Origin: Owenia fusiformis
Taxonomy: Eukaryota; Annelida; Polychaeta; Sabellida; Oweniidae
Direction of reading: 5' to 3'
DNA: 60,000 bases
NCBI GenBank assembly: GCA_903813345.2
Contig: CAIIXF020000007.1
Span: 10,361,730-10,421,729, forward strand
In this document: positions 38,601-48,539 of the stretch, one piece after another
Layout: each line of letters starts with the position of its first letter
Position numbering within the stretch: the stretch's first letter is position 1
The notes under the pieces: model-generated
Seen by the model: the letters and a program-made list of their open reading frames with translations, nothing else
The model's database searches: none
What the model was told of the DNA's origin: nothing
Position numbers and translations under genes: made by a program

Positions 38601-40675
38601 ATAAGAGGTTACAGATTTTATAAGCCAATTCACAAGCAATCTAAGATATACAAACATATGTCATTTGTGTGCAATATGAATATCTTTTTCTCTATATTAT
38701 TGCACAATAACATTTAGATTTCTTATTATTTAGGTTCAACTGGTTGCCTTAAAGCAGTTTAACCAATCTTCATTCAGTGCAATCCGTGCCTCCTCTACTT
38801 TACCTCATGCAGATCTTTAAATTCCTGTGAAATTTATCCTTCTAAATTGTTGACCTACTTCAAAAATAAAATATTTCTTCGTGTTTGCAACTGATTAATT
38901 CACTATATTTTATAACATTTTTATTTCTAATGTAGAAAGAATTCACTTTTGTTTATAAATAACACATGTCGATGTGATGTTTTAATCGATAAAATCGAAT
39001 TTCTTACACATTTCTCTATCTTGTTGTGAAATAACAAGCTATGATATAACTCGCCAGAAATTAACATAATATTATTTGAAGCTTTTTTGAAAATTTTGAC
39101 ACTGCCATTTTGAAAATGTGTAGCAATGTTGAACCCAGTGATTATCGGTCTTGACATTTTACAATTTGTTGTTCCGCAGAAATTTTACCTAAAAACACAT
39201 CAAATGCAAAATTGATTACCAACTTCGATGGTATTTAAAATCATTTGTCAAATGCAATGTTATGATTTATGTTATATCAAAGATTTGGCATTGTTGATTC
39301 AGTATTACAGATCGTACTAATTTTTGAAGCTTTTTCAGATCATGTCCAGGGAATGGTTTAGAATCGTCAGATCGGTAGATCTAGCGGGCCTGTCAACTGT
39401 CCCACAATTTGCGTATTTGTCACGCATTTGCTGAAGAATTTGAAGTCACGCCAGTTTTTTTTGCGTAACAGAAAATGTCACACAAATACGCATTTTACCT
39501 GGTAATTGTCAAGCAAAAATATGTTTACGAAATGGTAAAAATACGAACGTCGGAAAAAAACCGAAGGCAATTTGTTCGGATTTGTCACGTGAATCCCGTG
39601 TATGTGTTAAAAATTTGGACAAGTGTTCAGATTTGGACTTAGAATCCATTTCACTGCTTCATTTCGTCAGTAGAATGGCAAAAATAAGAAATTGGGAGAC
39701 CATTGTGCAATAATATATGGGAAAGTATATTCATAATGTACATGAATGACATTTGTATATCTTGGATTGCTTTTAGTTTGGCTTATAAAGTGTGTGGCCT
39801 CATATATTTGGATGTTTCTCTGCCATGTTATTTTCAATAAGATTAACATGGCTGAAATTCTTCAAATTACAAGACGGCACAGGCTTATTGCACAAAAAAC
39901 TAAAAAATCTGAAAAATACAAATGTCATTCATGTACATTATGAATATACTTTTCCATATATTATTGCACAATGGTCTCCCAATTTCTTATTTTTGCCGTT
40001 CTACTGACGAAATGAAGCAGTGAAATGGACTCTAGGTGTCCAACATTTGTAAGTCACTCATATTAGGTGGTCCCAAGTTGACAGCCCTGATCTAGTGAAG
40101 GTACTCAATAGTGTTGTCGCGATTAATCGATACATTGCGATATACATCGCAAAAGCTGGTACTGGCGATGCATCGATGTCTGAAACAAAACATCGATGTT
40201 TTTTGAAAAAAATAAATTTGCTAAAAATCGCCCTTTCTTATCTTATTTTGAGGCAAATTGCTTACCTTTTTTCATGTCTTATTTCATTTTCCAATGTTTT
40301 CTGTTCTTTCGCTTTTAAACTGTTTTAGCTAGTCGAAATGAACAATTAATCTAAAAAAATTACTTTCATTTCACCGTTACTATAAGTTCCCGGATGTACC
40401 ACCGCACTCTTATTAATTTGTTCTGTTCGGTATTTTAGAGCATTAGCGTTCAGTATTTTGGTGCACTTTTCTCGAACTTTTTCTCGATGTATATCGCGAT
40501 GTGCATCGATGTTTACAACTGAAAATTGCCGATGCATCGATGTACGATTATGCCACATCGCGACAACACTAGTACTCAACGAACGAACTGTAGCCTAGAT
40601 CTTCTGTTTCTAAATTTATCCAAAAATATGAAATTGCTTATTATAGGGTCATACCTCTTCCTTTTGATCAGCCAT
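26567..40675 (-). CDS. CLP1: CLP1 RNA 5'-kinase with embedded triple-DED exon cassette
   Basis: CLP1 phosphorylates RNA 5'-hydroxyl ends and works in pre-mRNA cleavage complex II and the tRNA splicing endonuclease complex. Canonical exons, high to low coordinate: 40675-40655, 37506-37429, 36951-36838, 36450-36325, 36020-35907, 35490-35292, 29307-29224, 28854-28754, 28576-28438, 28076-27996, 27045-26952, 26678-26567. They sum to 1263 nt, 420 residues, close to vertebrate CLP1. Motifs: ETELRF-like [18 protein letters not shown], Walker [10 protein letters not shown] (Lys near residue 124), [35 protein letters not shown]. Four more same-strand exons (35002-34703, 32942-32616, 32185-31850, 31208-31158) lie between exons 6 and 7, all phase 1-1; included they give 758 residues. 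Whether both forms are made is unknown. Confidence 0.95.
26952..27045 (-). CDS. CLP1: CLP1 exon 11
   Basis: Encodes [20 protein letters not shown] and [10 protein letters not shown], matching the CLP1 C-terminal domain (ETSVAGFIVV in the vertebrate protein). Acceptor ATTTTCAG; donor GTAGT|GTAAGT, phase 2. Confidence 0.9.
27340..27875. repeat. GCCATTTTG-type composite repeat, copy 1, in CLP1 intron 10
   Basis: Diverged modules carry GGCCATCTTGAAAAT or GGCAGCCATTTTGAAATTC and AAAATTTGAATCAAATC. The right end reads CTATATCCCCTTTGAACTTT then GTTCGGTGGGATAA, matching the right end of the copy at 33290-34447. A short GACGGACGG remnant precedes it. Confidence 0.75.
27996..28076 (-). CDS. CLP1: CLP1 exon 10
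   Basis: Encodes [20 protein letters not shown] then LVPVLP, aligning with PTIPDSCLPLG and NQLKLVPV of vertebrate CLP1. Phase 1 both ends; acceptor CATTTCAG, donor CCAG|GTAAGA. Confidence 0.93.
28438..28576 (-). CDS. CLP1: CLP1 exon 9
   Basis: Encodes [20 protein letters not shown] then [15 protein letters not shown] and KIFKIG. The VVERS and IREYFYG strings are diagnostic of CLP1. Acceptor ATTTCAG, donor GGAG|GTAAAC. Confidence 0.95.
28754..28854 (-). CDS. CLP1: CLP1 exon 8
   Basis: Encodes [20 protein letters not shown] then [23 protein letters not shown] is strongly conserved in CLP1. Acceptor TTTTAG, donor GGAGGG|GTACGT, phase 0 end. Confidence 0.95.
29224..29307 (-). CDS. CLP1: CLP1 exon 7: CGW motif
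   Basis: Encodes [20 protein letters not shown] and LHAAWAFE. INTCGWxKGxGYQ is the signature of the Clp1/Nol9/Grc3 family. Phase 1 start. Spliced directly to exon 6 it restores an uninterrupted CLP1 ([17 protein letters not shown]). A tandem acceptor TTGCAGTTGCAG offers a 6-base alternative. Confidence 0.95.
29578..30088. mobile_element. hAT-like element, ends CAGGGCTTGCAT / ATGCAAGCACTG
   Basis: 511 bp in the intron after the linker exon. Ends match in inverted orientation at 11 of 12 positions and are flanked by AGTGCA at 29572-29577 and 30089-30094. The 6-bp flank is shorter than the 8 bp usual for hAT, so the class is tentative. Inside, GGACGCAAAAATT- and GGACACACTTTTT-type sequence occurs; no transposase seen. 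Confidence 0.65.
31158..31208 (-). CDS. Cassette exon 4: 17-residue linker after the DEDs
   Basis: Encodes [16 protein letters not shown] plus a split glycine or alanine codon. Phase 1-1, acceptor TCCTTGCAG, donor AATG|GTAAAT. It has no counterpart in canonical CLP1; with the DED exons it forms a removable 338-residue block. Short length makes it less certain than the DED exons. Confidence 0.7.
31333..31724. mobile_element. MITE copy B, ends AGATGCGAGTAG / CTACTCGCATCT
   Basis: About 392 bp, perfect 12-bp inverted ends, homologous to copy A at 13778-14201 but with a deletion near the left third. It sits between the DED3 and linker exons and shows no coding capacity. Confidence 0.85.
31850..32185 (-). 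CDS. Cassette exon 3: third DED-like domain
   Basis: 112 residues. Sequence runs [20 protein letters not shown] then [20 protein letters not shown] and [12 protein letters not shown]. The helix-rich spacing, LxxLxxxGxIxxGNYxxL and the RxDL motif (RDDL) are what define death effector domains. It shares IRKLHYKL with the first DED exon, which suggests exon duplication. Acceptor TATTTCAG, donor GGAG|GTGAGA, phase 1-1. Confidence 0.85.
32616..32942 (-). CDS. Cassette exon 2: second DED-like domain
   Basis: 109 residues. Gly-rich start ([10 protein letters not shown]), then [40 protein letters not shown] and [19 protein letters not shown] is the RxDL signature. It is closest to the third DED exon around GxIVxPGNYKxL. 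Acceptor ATTTCCAG, donor TTGG|GTAAGA, phase 1-1. Confidence 0.85.
33290..34447. repeat. GCCATTTTG composite repeat, copy 2, with GGAC microsatellite
   Basis: Between the first and second DED exons. At least five modules of roughly 130-150 bp contain AAAATGGCGGCCATTTTT, TACCAAAAGTGTCATTAGAC and CAAATATGAACAAAATCGCT. A (GGAC)n run lies at about 34370-34405, then CCCTATATCCCTCCGAACTT and GATGGGATAA. ORFs here are repeat translations. Confidence 0.88.
34703..35002 (-). CDS. Cassette exon 1: first DED-like domain
   Basis: 100 residues. Sequence runs [20 protein letters not shown] then [30 protein letters not shown] and [17 protein letters not shown]. The RGDL string is the DED RxDL motif in context ([11 protein letters not shown]) and not an integrin ligand signal. 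Acceptor ATTCCAG, donor GTAG|GTAAGA, phase 1-1, so it joins CLP1 exon 6 in frame. Confidence 0.87.
35292..35490 (-). CDS. CLP1: CLP1 exon 6
   Basis: Encodes [20 protein letters not shown] then [16 protein letters not shown] and [14 protein letters not shown]. SxPGTxGAL and ERPAD.EEGFS are diagnostic. Ends in phase 1 at CATG|GTAGGA, residue 217; this is the entry point of the DED cassette. Confidence 0.95.
35907..36020 (-). CDS. CLP1: CLP1 exon 5: Walker A loop
   Basis: Residues 114-151. [20 protein letters not shown] contains the P-loop GxxDVGKTT with lysine near 124, which binds ATP phosphates; YVDLDVGQ carries the following acidic strand. All residues expected for an active kinase P-loop are present. 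Confidence 0.96.
36325..36450 (-). CDS. CLP1: CLP1 exon 4
   Basis: Residues 72-113. Encodes [20 protein letters not shown] then [10 protein letters not shown] and GGRGPR. The 3' splice site is unusual: the exon begins after CATGCAC, with no AG available, as expected for an AT-AC intron. Donor CCCAGG|GTAAGT. Confidence 0.92.
36451..36837 (-). other. U12-type AT-AC intron of CLP1
   Basis: On the minus strand the intron starts ATATCCTTT immediately after the TCA codon and ends in AC. ATTCTTAAC, a near match to the U12 branch site, lies about 10 bases upstream of the end. Only these boundaries give [14 protein letters not shown], which aligns without gap to vertebrate GCSVQLSGRTEVAY. It implies processing by the minor spliceosome. 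Confidence 0.85.
36838..36951 (-). CDS. CLP1: CLP1 exon 3
   Basis: Residues 34-71. Encodes [20 protein letters not shown] then [26 protein letters not shown] is diagnostic of CLP1's N-terminal domain. Acceptor TTGTTTCAG; donor is the AT-AC type ATATCC. Confidence 0.95.
37429..37506 (-). CDS. CLP1: CLP1 exon 2
   Basis: Residues 8-33. Encodes [20 protein letters not shown] then ANVCVE, matching the ETELRFEVE stretch of vertebrate CLP1. Phase 0 both ends; acceptor CTTTCAG, donor GAG|GTAAGG. Confidence 0.93.
38380..38763. mobile_element. Foldback element copy 1 in CLP1 intron 1
   Basis: Arms of about 120 bp (38380-38504 and 38642-38763) carry AAGAAATCTAAATGTTATTG and TTGTGCAATAATATATGG or complements. 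Ends are GTTAAACTGCTTCAAG and its complement. Core arm sequence is shared with the element at 39385-40090. Confidence 0.8.
39385..40090. mobile_element. Foldback element copy 2, ends related to GGGCTGTCAACT
   Basis: Outer ends read GGGCCTGTCAACTGTCCCA and the inverse of CAGGGCTGTCAACTTGGGA, flanked by ATCTAG on both sides. Inner arms (about 39655-39764 and 39926-40020) contain TTGTGCAATAATATATGG, as in copy 1, and AGAAATTGGGAGACCATTG. No ORF of substance. Confidence 0.75.
40109..40571. mobile_element. hAT-like MITE with perfect 8-bp target duplication
   Basis: 463 bp, ends TAGTGTTGTCGCGAT and its inverse ATCGCGACAACACTA, flanked by GTACTCAA at 40101-40108 and 40572-40579. Sub-terminal ATCGATG-rich repeats (GATGCATCGATGT) lie at both sides. 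The insertion is about 75 bp from the CLP1 exon 1 donor. Confidence 0.92.
40655..40675 (-). CDS. CLP1: CLP1 exon 1 (seven codons)
   Basis: ATG at 40675-40673 (context GCTATGG) gives MADQKEE, then donor GAG|GTATGA. Chosen because it joins exon 2 in phase 0 and gives a short charged N-terminus like other CLP1 proteins. The splice partner is inferred, since such a short exon carries little information. Confidence 0.75.
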
Positions 40676-40794
40676 AGCAACTGGTTTTGTGGGCCTTTAC
40701 AATGACTTTAAATTTATCTTCGCAAAAATATCGATAAAAGTCTCAATTTAACGATACACAAACGAAAGTCTTTCAGAATTTCAAAATTTGTGTA

Positions 40795-40825
40795 TTTCGA
40801 TGGGCGCCGCCATTTTTATTTCTTC
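40795..40825 (-). promoter_or_regulatory. YY1-like AAAATGGCGGC near the CLP1 start
   Basis: On the minus strand AAAAATGGCGGCGCCCA lies about 130 bases upstream of the ATG. AANATGGCGGC elements often mark TATA-less housekeeping promoters. Position and strand fit CLP1, but many GGCCATTTTG repeats in the window contain similar words, so this is tentative. Confidence 0.35.
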
Positions 40826-41049
40826 AACTCTCGTTCAAACGACAGTTGCTTTATTTGAAATATATCAAGATACAAGCTGATCCATACACATTTATCACTT
40901 TTTTATGCAACAAAAATTTGAATTCAAGAATAATATATCAATGTAATGATTTATCATTACATTTTATGCATTGAAATATTTCACCTGGAGATTGGTCTTG
41001 GAGATTTCATTTTGGATTTTGACGAACCAAAACATACTCTGAAATTACT

Positions 41050-41375
41050 ACTGAAAAACCCAAGGAGGATTGGCTCCCAGAGTGCACCACCGATATTCTG
41101 TCCCATATATGGGTATGTCGTAATACAAAATTCGAATTCAAACAGCCGCCATTTTGTTCACTTCAACATTTAAATCGTGAATTTTGGTCTTATTTCCAAA
41201 CGAAAAATTCCAAAACTCACAAGAAATGATCGAGATATTGGTTCGAATCTTTTGAACTGTTTATTTTGAATTTATAGTCGGTTTTAATTTCAGAAAATAA
41301 CGACATTTCGACGTTTTCATTGTTGGAAAATATCGAGTTTCGATCCTGGGAGCCAATCCTCCTTGTGAAAAACCT
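41050..41375. repeat. Inverted pair AAGGAGGATTGGCTCCCAG
   Basis: GAAAAACCCAAGGAGGATTG to CTCCCAG at 41053-41080 pairs with CTGGGAGCCAATCCTCCTTG to AAAACC at 41346-41373. The interior is AT-rich and non-coding. Probably the ends of a small foldback element. Confidence 0.6.
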
Positions 41376-41688
41376 GGATTTCTGAGGAAAACGGAGGGTT
41401 TCGCCCACAGAAAGGTATGCACGTTATTTTTATTATCTTCATACTTTGATTCAGCCCCTTTTTTATACAGTGCAGAATACTTGCCAGAATCTCAAAAACA
41501 AGTCGATTCAGCTCGATCTCCTAAAGAAAGTGAACAACATCATGAAATTTCTAGAAACACCTGGATCCTTGTCTACTAACTACAGTTTTCTTAGATCATG
41601 CGCTGAGCACTCTAATATTTATTCAGATGTTTGAGACGCACTTGATAGATCTAATGCATGTCAAGATGACATAGATGGTGCATGACTG

Positions 41689-42234
41689 TTATCCCGTTCC
41701 CGGACTATGGTCCTGTACGGAGCCCATACATTTGCCTGTACGATTACAACATGGGAGAATTTTTTACTGATCTTACACTTCAGATACCTACTTCAATAGA
41801 TTCCTTGGTAATTTAGCATTCTTTTCGTGTAGTTGAATCCACAATTGTCTGGGTTTATCGGCAGAACGAAGACATTTTCGTTTTTGATCGCAATATTTGC
41901 GTGTAACATTTAACCTTTTTCAACCGTCAAATTCCTCCATATTGGTACTTCCAGGCTACATCCGGGACAGCCAAACGGGGGATTCCCCGTTTAAATCCAA
42001 CCGCCATTTTGAAAAGTGATGGAATCTCTCTCGATGAAAAAGAGAAAATGTTCTCGTTCTACCGATATACCCAGACAATCGGCGGTTCCAATATATTAGA
42101 AGTTACATCTTGAGTTCTATAATGCATTGAGGTAGGTATCTTAAGTGTAAGGGGCGTAGATAATTCTCCCAAGTTGTAATCGTACAGGCAAATGAATGCG
42201 ATCAGTGCAGGACTATAGTCCGGGAACGGGATAA
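41689..42234. mobile_element. hAT-like foldback element with 8-bp target duplication
   Basis: 546 bp, ends TTATCCCGTTCCCGGACTA and inverse, flanked by CATGACTG at 41681-41688 and 42235-42242. Arms of over 200 bp are imperfect copies (TTGCCTGTACGATTACAAC / complement; TGTCTGGGTTTATCGG / complement). No transposase remains. Confidence 0.9.
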
Positions 42235-42242
42235 CATGACTG

Positions 42243-45200
42243 CATCTGTCAGTTTTTCTCAATATAGACTAGGGTGAAGGTGTGTAATGACACCATTTTG
42301 GGGTAACTTCGACATGTGGGTTAACTTTGACACCTTGTTGTTTATTTGGTCTATTTTACGATTAAGGGGGAAGCCACCTTTTTTTTCTCGTATGGATCGA
42401 GATCTCGCGAAATTTTATTTTTCCAGAAATCAAACATGGCGGAAAACAGAAATTCTACTTCTAAGAAGGAAGTGTCGAATTTACCCCTTCTCTTATGTCG
42501 AAATTACCCCACACATTGACGTTACACCCCTTTGCCCTAGTAGATTGCAATTTACAATGCCTGAGAGAGGGGGAGAGACTGGGAACCAACTTCTCCGTTG
42601 TGTAAACAATAACAACAATAAAGGTAAGATACATGGAGTTAGACTGGCGGGTACTTTGACACATAAAAACTGGCAATGTGTATTTTTTTGCAAATGACCT
42701 CTATATATTGGTATGGCACAATTAATATACACTCAAAGTTACAATGGTCCTGTAAATTACTCTCTACGAGGACATAAAAATGTTGTGTAGCAATAGAAAA
42801 AAAGCTAATACTAGTTACTAGTAATCTGATATTTGTATAGGTAGCAGCTGATAGGTAGGGATCCAATAAGCTGGTTCTTTATTCAACTCTTTCTAAAAAA
42901 TATTGATCTGAGATTTCTAGAATGTTAGAGATTATAACAAACTGCCTATCTAGATTAAATATGAGCTGCGTAAAAGGTAAATCAATAGAGACATTAATGC
43001 TAATAGTTATGAAGTAATGGCTAGACAGAACAAGGTAAGGATATAATGAGGCACTGATACAAATTTCAAACACAAGTTAGGATTTATAATCTATTAGAAT
43101 ATAATTCAAAATTATAGTACATTCTCCTGACTACTAACCTGGGAAAAGTTCTCCACATGTCATCAAGTCACTTGTCGGCAAAATAATTGTTCTTTGTCAG
43201 ATTTATAGTAATTTCGAAAAATTAATTTACCGAGACGGGTAGATATGTAACTTCAAGAAATATGATTTATTTATGTGTTAATCCTTGTATTTATTTTTTG
43301 AATTGGGTAGGGGTTCATTAAAAGGAGATCACCAGTGTCATTGACTAACCTTTCAGTACCCAATATATAAAATCATCTCACAATACATGTTACTGTAGTC
43401 AGAATTGAGGGTAATGTGGCTAACTGATATGAATTTTGGAATATGATCTTTATTTGTTGACTCCCCAAGGTGAACTTTCATATGGATGTGGACCAGTTCC
43501 AACAGTTTCATCAAAAGTATAACTTACATTTTTCTGACCATATTACAGTATGATATGCAATTGATCTCTCCAGGGATGGGAGTTTTGCCTAAAGAGAAAC
43601 TTACCTACATGTACATCCGCTCAAGGCATATTATTATTAATTAATGTAACATACAAAGACAGTAGCAGGTACACCAATCAATATGTTTTTTATCATCGGG
43701 ATATCTGTATCAATTCAATTGGAAGAACAGAGGCATATAACATGGAACTGTTATAATTATAATATCTCTTAATGTATGCAAAGTAGGCCAGTTCAAGTAA
43801 TTGATACCATTTTTGTAAAGTATGAAAACTTCGGCCCTTTGACAGATGATCCCACATCTTTCTGCCTTCAACTAGAAGTATGCCTTCTTGAAAGAAGATA
43901 ATAGAAGTCCATGATTTCTCATTATGGATGATCCAAAATTCTGAAAGACATTTTCATCAAAATAAATTTGTGTACATGTACTTCATATATATTTATTAAT
44001 GTAGTTAGAAGTTGTCAAAAACATTTGTTGAGGTCAACTTATGTTGTTATTATTATGTATCTAGGTCAAGCCGACCCTTGGCATTCTACAAATTAAAGCA
44101 GTGATTAATCATGCCTCTCATTTTGGTAACAGTTATAAAACAGGGAGCAATACAAATTAGAAAAAATAAACAATTGTTTTTTCGGGGGGGGAATGTTAGT
44201 TCAAATATGAAGCAATGATTAATGCATTTTGCAATTTTATTTTGTTACATTTATTTGATTTAGTTTCTCAGTAAACCTATCCTTCCCATGATTCATAATA
44301 TAATCCCACAAGTAAATCATGATTTTGTGTGTGTTTTGGAATTGACGACTATCCAAAATTGTACACGGCTCATTAAAAATATTTATAAGAATAGCTGAAC
44401 CTAAAAACTTTGGCAGTGGCATAAAGATAAAAAAGCACCCGAGTTGTTATAGTTCAATATATGTTTTGTTGTTTTGTTATACCTAAAAGCTAAGATATTG
44501 TCCTTAGCTTGACGGGTGCATGAACAGCATCTCATTGTGCATATCCAAATACTTGTAAACAATATCACAGGTTGATTTGAAAATTTCAGGGATGCTTTAT
44601 TATATAAAATATAGTTCTGATTAGTTTTTGTGCTGGCCAGGTATTTGCAGTTAGCATTTTTGTTGGTTTTAAGGTACAATATTGTTCACTACAGACTTGT
44701 GTAATCATATGATGAAGTCGATAAGATAATTAGTCAAATGCTTACAGTTTCCTTGCCTGATTTTGTATGGTTTATATTTCTTCTATGGTTACGTTTAATC
44801 TGAAACATAGGACTAAATCTTATAAATGGATTATTTGAGTTGACAGTATATTTTAGGCTAAATGATAGAGAATTTTGAACATTCATGAACAGACTTCTTT
44901 GATTTGCTTTAGATGTTTATGTACACTCTAAGTAATTCTGATTCAAGAAATAAGATATTGATAAGATCATAGTCTTTCATCTGAATGTATCATCTTTATA
45001 AAACCTATTTTATTGATTATATAGAATGCATTAAAACAGTTTAAAGTAAGATTTTATTTCTCAGACAAACAAAGTGGTAGAAATATATTCTCTAGTAACA
45101 ATAAGAGAACTTCACAAACCAGAGTCTGTTTTTGCGGACATCTTGAAGTTACAGATCAAGTTACAAGTCATTTGTCAGTAAATAATTCATAAATCTCAGA

Positions 45201-48200
45201 AAGCACATGTGATTTATAGATCTAATGTTTGAGGAAATTCTATCCCTGTTACATGAAAACAATAAAAGATGTACAGTATTCATATAGCGTACCAAATGTA
45301 CTGATAAGAGAGCTGATGCCATCATTTTTCTTAGCCATTAATTTTTCGTCTTGTAACCTAGATGTTCTAAACCATTTATCAGCTGGCATTTTAACCATAA
45401 TTTTCTCACTTTTGATATTTTGGTCTGCATATTTTCTATGAGATCATCTTTGGAATTATGGCAGAAGCATCTTTTGCCAATTTCATAGCCGATATTTCAT
45501 ATCTCATGCAGTGAAAATACTGAAAATAGATATTGCTGGTTATTTATCTTGTAAAAGAGTAGGTGGTCGGTCGTCATGATATAAATAAAAGATTAACACC
45601 AAATTATTATCTGTTACTCTTTGTTAGATGTCAAATTTGTTTATGCACTTTCAATTCTTTTATCTTATATTCAATTAGAACATTTGTGAGATATTCAAAA
45701 CAACACATTTCTGCTCTAACTCCCTTAAAAGGTTCTGAAATGCTCAATTCATATTGTTTGTTCTTTTTTAACGTATCTATTAGTTATTTGCATGTTATAC
45801 TATATGTTCAATCTCTCAGGAAATAAGATTAATTAATAATGAAACAAGTCTCCTGGGTTATATGGGTACAAGCAAAATAGTTTGATTGATCACACTACAA
45901 GTGCAATATATATTAGTCAGTTTGATCAAGTGCTGAAAGCTGGATTTTCTCTAACAGGTATTTTAAGTAACCTGTGAATGTGAAATTGGGTTGAAATGTT
46001 GATCAAGTGATTGCAGTTTACAGGGTGGGTGAAAAGTAGATTTACAGTTTACAAAACATGATTGTTGAATAACTGTAAGCCTATATTTTGGCCACCCAGT
46101 ATATCATGCATGATATCACCCTGAGGCTGCTTTGAAAGGGACAAATAAATATATAGACTTGATGCTGATCTTAATAATCCCAAATGTATATTGCTGTCAT
46201 TGGTAGCTGGTTTTTACGTTGTACTCTTATAAATTTATTGGCATGAGGATGCAGATGTTTTCATTTAGTTTCAACCCCTCACTGAATACTTCAGAATAGT
46301 ATTTGATGTGACACGTAGAGAATACATAAAGAGCAAATTGTTTGAAGCCTATGAAATGGCTTGTGGAACTTTATCAGCCATGTTACAAAGTTGTTCTTGA
46401 GAGTAAATCAACTTTCAAACAAAACAGTAGTTTTTCAGATCTTTGACTATACACAGAACACTGGTGTAGCTCAAAGAAATATTTGCACATAGATCACGTA
46501 GAGATTCAATTTATATGCCTTCTACTCAAAACTTATGTTCTGAAATGTTAGCCTGACCCTGAAGAATGTAGGGTAAATAAAGTGAATTATTGATGTTGCA
46601 TATGTCAAATCCTTATTCAGTAACACTTTTGGGACCTGGTAGGATTATCGATATAGGCTTGAGTAAATGGAAATACTAGAAAATGACCCAGGAAAGTATT
46701 TAGTATGTTATTAAACTGATGTGTTTATTTCATTGGGGTGTTCAATTCGAGGAGTTTTACCTGTAGTTAAAAAGATAATAGATGTATTGTCAAGTTATAT
46801 TGCCTTACGGCAGCATCTGGTGTGTGATCTCCAGATTCTTTTGACTTAGTGTTTCATTACGACTCGTAGCATCCTTTTAAAAATCTTTTTAAGATAAAGA
46901 ATTGTCAATTGTATCTAGTCATAACTGCTTATAAATCATGAATCAAAATGTTTGAAAGGACTGATGGAGATATATGAAGGTCATGAATAACTTTGTAAAC
47001 CAACAGAGCCCAGAGGTTTGAATTTATACAGTTAAAGCTAAATTTATTACTTTATCATATTTTAAAAACATGTAATTATGAAAACTCATTCATAATGTCT
47101 CTGTGACATGATAAGGTGATGATCCAACAACGTATCAAGGATGTTGGCTCATAGATTGATGTGGGAAATTTTTTTTAAGACATGCAGGCATTTATTTTCC
47201 ATCAGTTTTACAATGAAGAGAGAAGTTCTTTGGAGGGGGGTGGCAGGGGTGGCAGGGAGAAAAAGGCTTTCGAAGTTCTTTGGAAGGGGGTGGGGGGGGG
47301 GGGGGCAGGGGTGGCAGGGAGAAAAAAGGCTTTGGGGAAAAACTTTTGGGTTATCTTCATCAACAAATCATTTTATAGAAAATCACAAGACAAGTAATAC
47401 CTGGCCACCGTTTTTCTACATTTTATTAATTTTTACAACACCAGAAAGAGCCTGGTAAAACTGTTTAGGAAGAGCCTTTGATTTTGATAAAATTTTAAAG
47501 CCAAAACTTTTGTACCCTTCATATCAATCTGAGATATTATTCATCACAAGAAAGGACGTGCATTTAGTGTCATGCTTGTTATGACTTTGTAATTTAATGT
47601 TTTAGTTTATTGGCAGTATCATGTAACATACTGTTGTAATTACTCTCATTTCATCATGTTCATAATTCATTTCGGAGTCCAATCATATTCTATTCATAAA
47701 GTGCCAATGTTACATAGACAAAGGTGTAATAGTTGTTATAACGGTAGGTTGTAATCATATCAAGATATTTCCTGAGAATATTCCAGTTACTTCTATAAAA
47801 CAACAAAACACAAAGGGTAACATTAAACATAAAACCAAACAAATCAAAATGAAATACATGTATGTTCTAATTTACTATACACGGGTATGAACATGTCATC
47901 ACTTAACCATTTTCAAGGATTTCATTTTGCATATTTGTAAAGAATATCATTACTAATTATTACTAGCATGTAGTCCTCAGTCAGGATATTATTTAGTTAC
48001 CTTCATGGTCATATACATGCCTACTATGTGTATGATCAATGAGAACAATAGGATGCTTTGTATTAATCAATGATTCATCTTAAAAATAGCATTACACAAG
48101 TCATGATTGTCATGATCTAGGGATATATAATTCCAGCAGTTTGATAGATATAGGTTCAAAGCTGGAGGTGTTTGTGTAATTAATTTCTCAATAACTGTGG

Positions 48201-48398
48201 CGTGATCAACATGTTATCTCTATCAGACTTCATTCTTCAGTGTGACATTCATTAGTCCCCATTGGGGTGCCTTCCCTTTTTAGATATAAATATAAGAACA
48301 TCGCTGCAGGCTGTGTTAAATAAATAACATAATATAAGTTAAACAATATGAAAATACAATAACTTGACAATTGATTGAGTTAACCAGACATTTTTCAG
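42243..48398. other. Repeat-poor AT-rich stretch without recognisable genes
   Basis: I find no ORF with coding character or exon with supported splice sites. Notable only are G-rich runs, a GGGGTGGCAGGGGTGGCAGGG-like duplication at 47230-47340 and short homopolymers. The 136-codon frame at 42287-42697 (+) has no recognisable domain or biased composition. Confidence 0.5.
47225..47345 (+). repeat. Duplicated G-rich tract
   Basis: Two copies of a segment with GGGGTGGCAGGGGTGG or similar, followed by GGCAGGGAGAAAAAGGCTTT, the second with a run of about 14 G. Multiple G-runs with short spacers could form G-quadruplex on the plus strand. Confidence 0.6.
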
Positions 48399-48539
48399 AC
48401 ATTTCTTCAAAGCAACACCAATATATTCCATGAAGAACTACCTTTGAGTGATAAAAGGCTGCACATAGCTCAGCAAGAGTTTGAGAGGGTTATTGATATT
48501 ATAAAGAGGGAAAGTCCAAATAAATTTCTCTTACAAAGG
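48399..48539 (+). CDS. Isolated candidate exon, unknown protein
   Basis: Flanked by TTTTTCAG at 48391-48398 and AGG|GTATGT at 48540; 47 codons, phase 0 both ends. Translation includes NIFHEELPLSDKRLHIAQQE and FERVIDIIKRESPNKFLLQR, an amphipathic helix-like, charged sequence with typical protein composition. I do not recognise the family and find no partner exon nearby, so it may belong to a gene with very long introns. Confidence 0.5.

Noticed and set aside
42287-42697. 136-codon plus-strand ORF
   Set aside because: No recognisable domain, no exon signals at its ends, and overlapping minus-strand frames are equally long.
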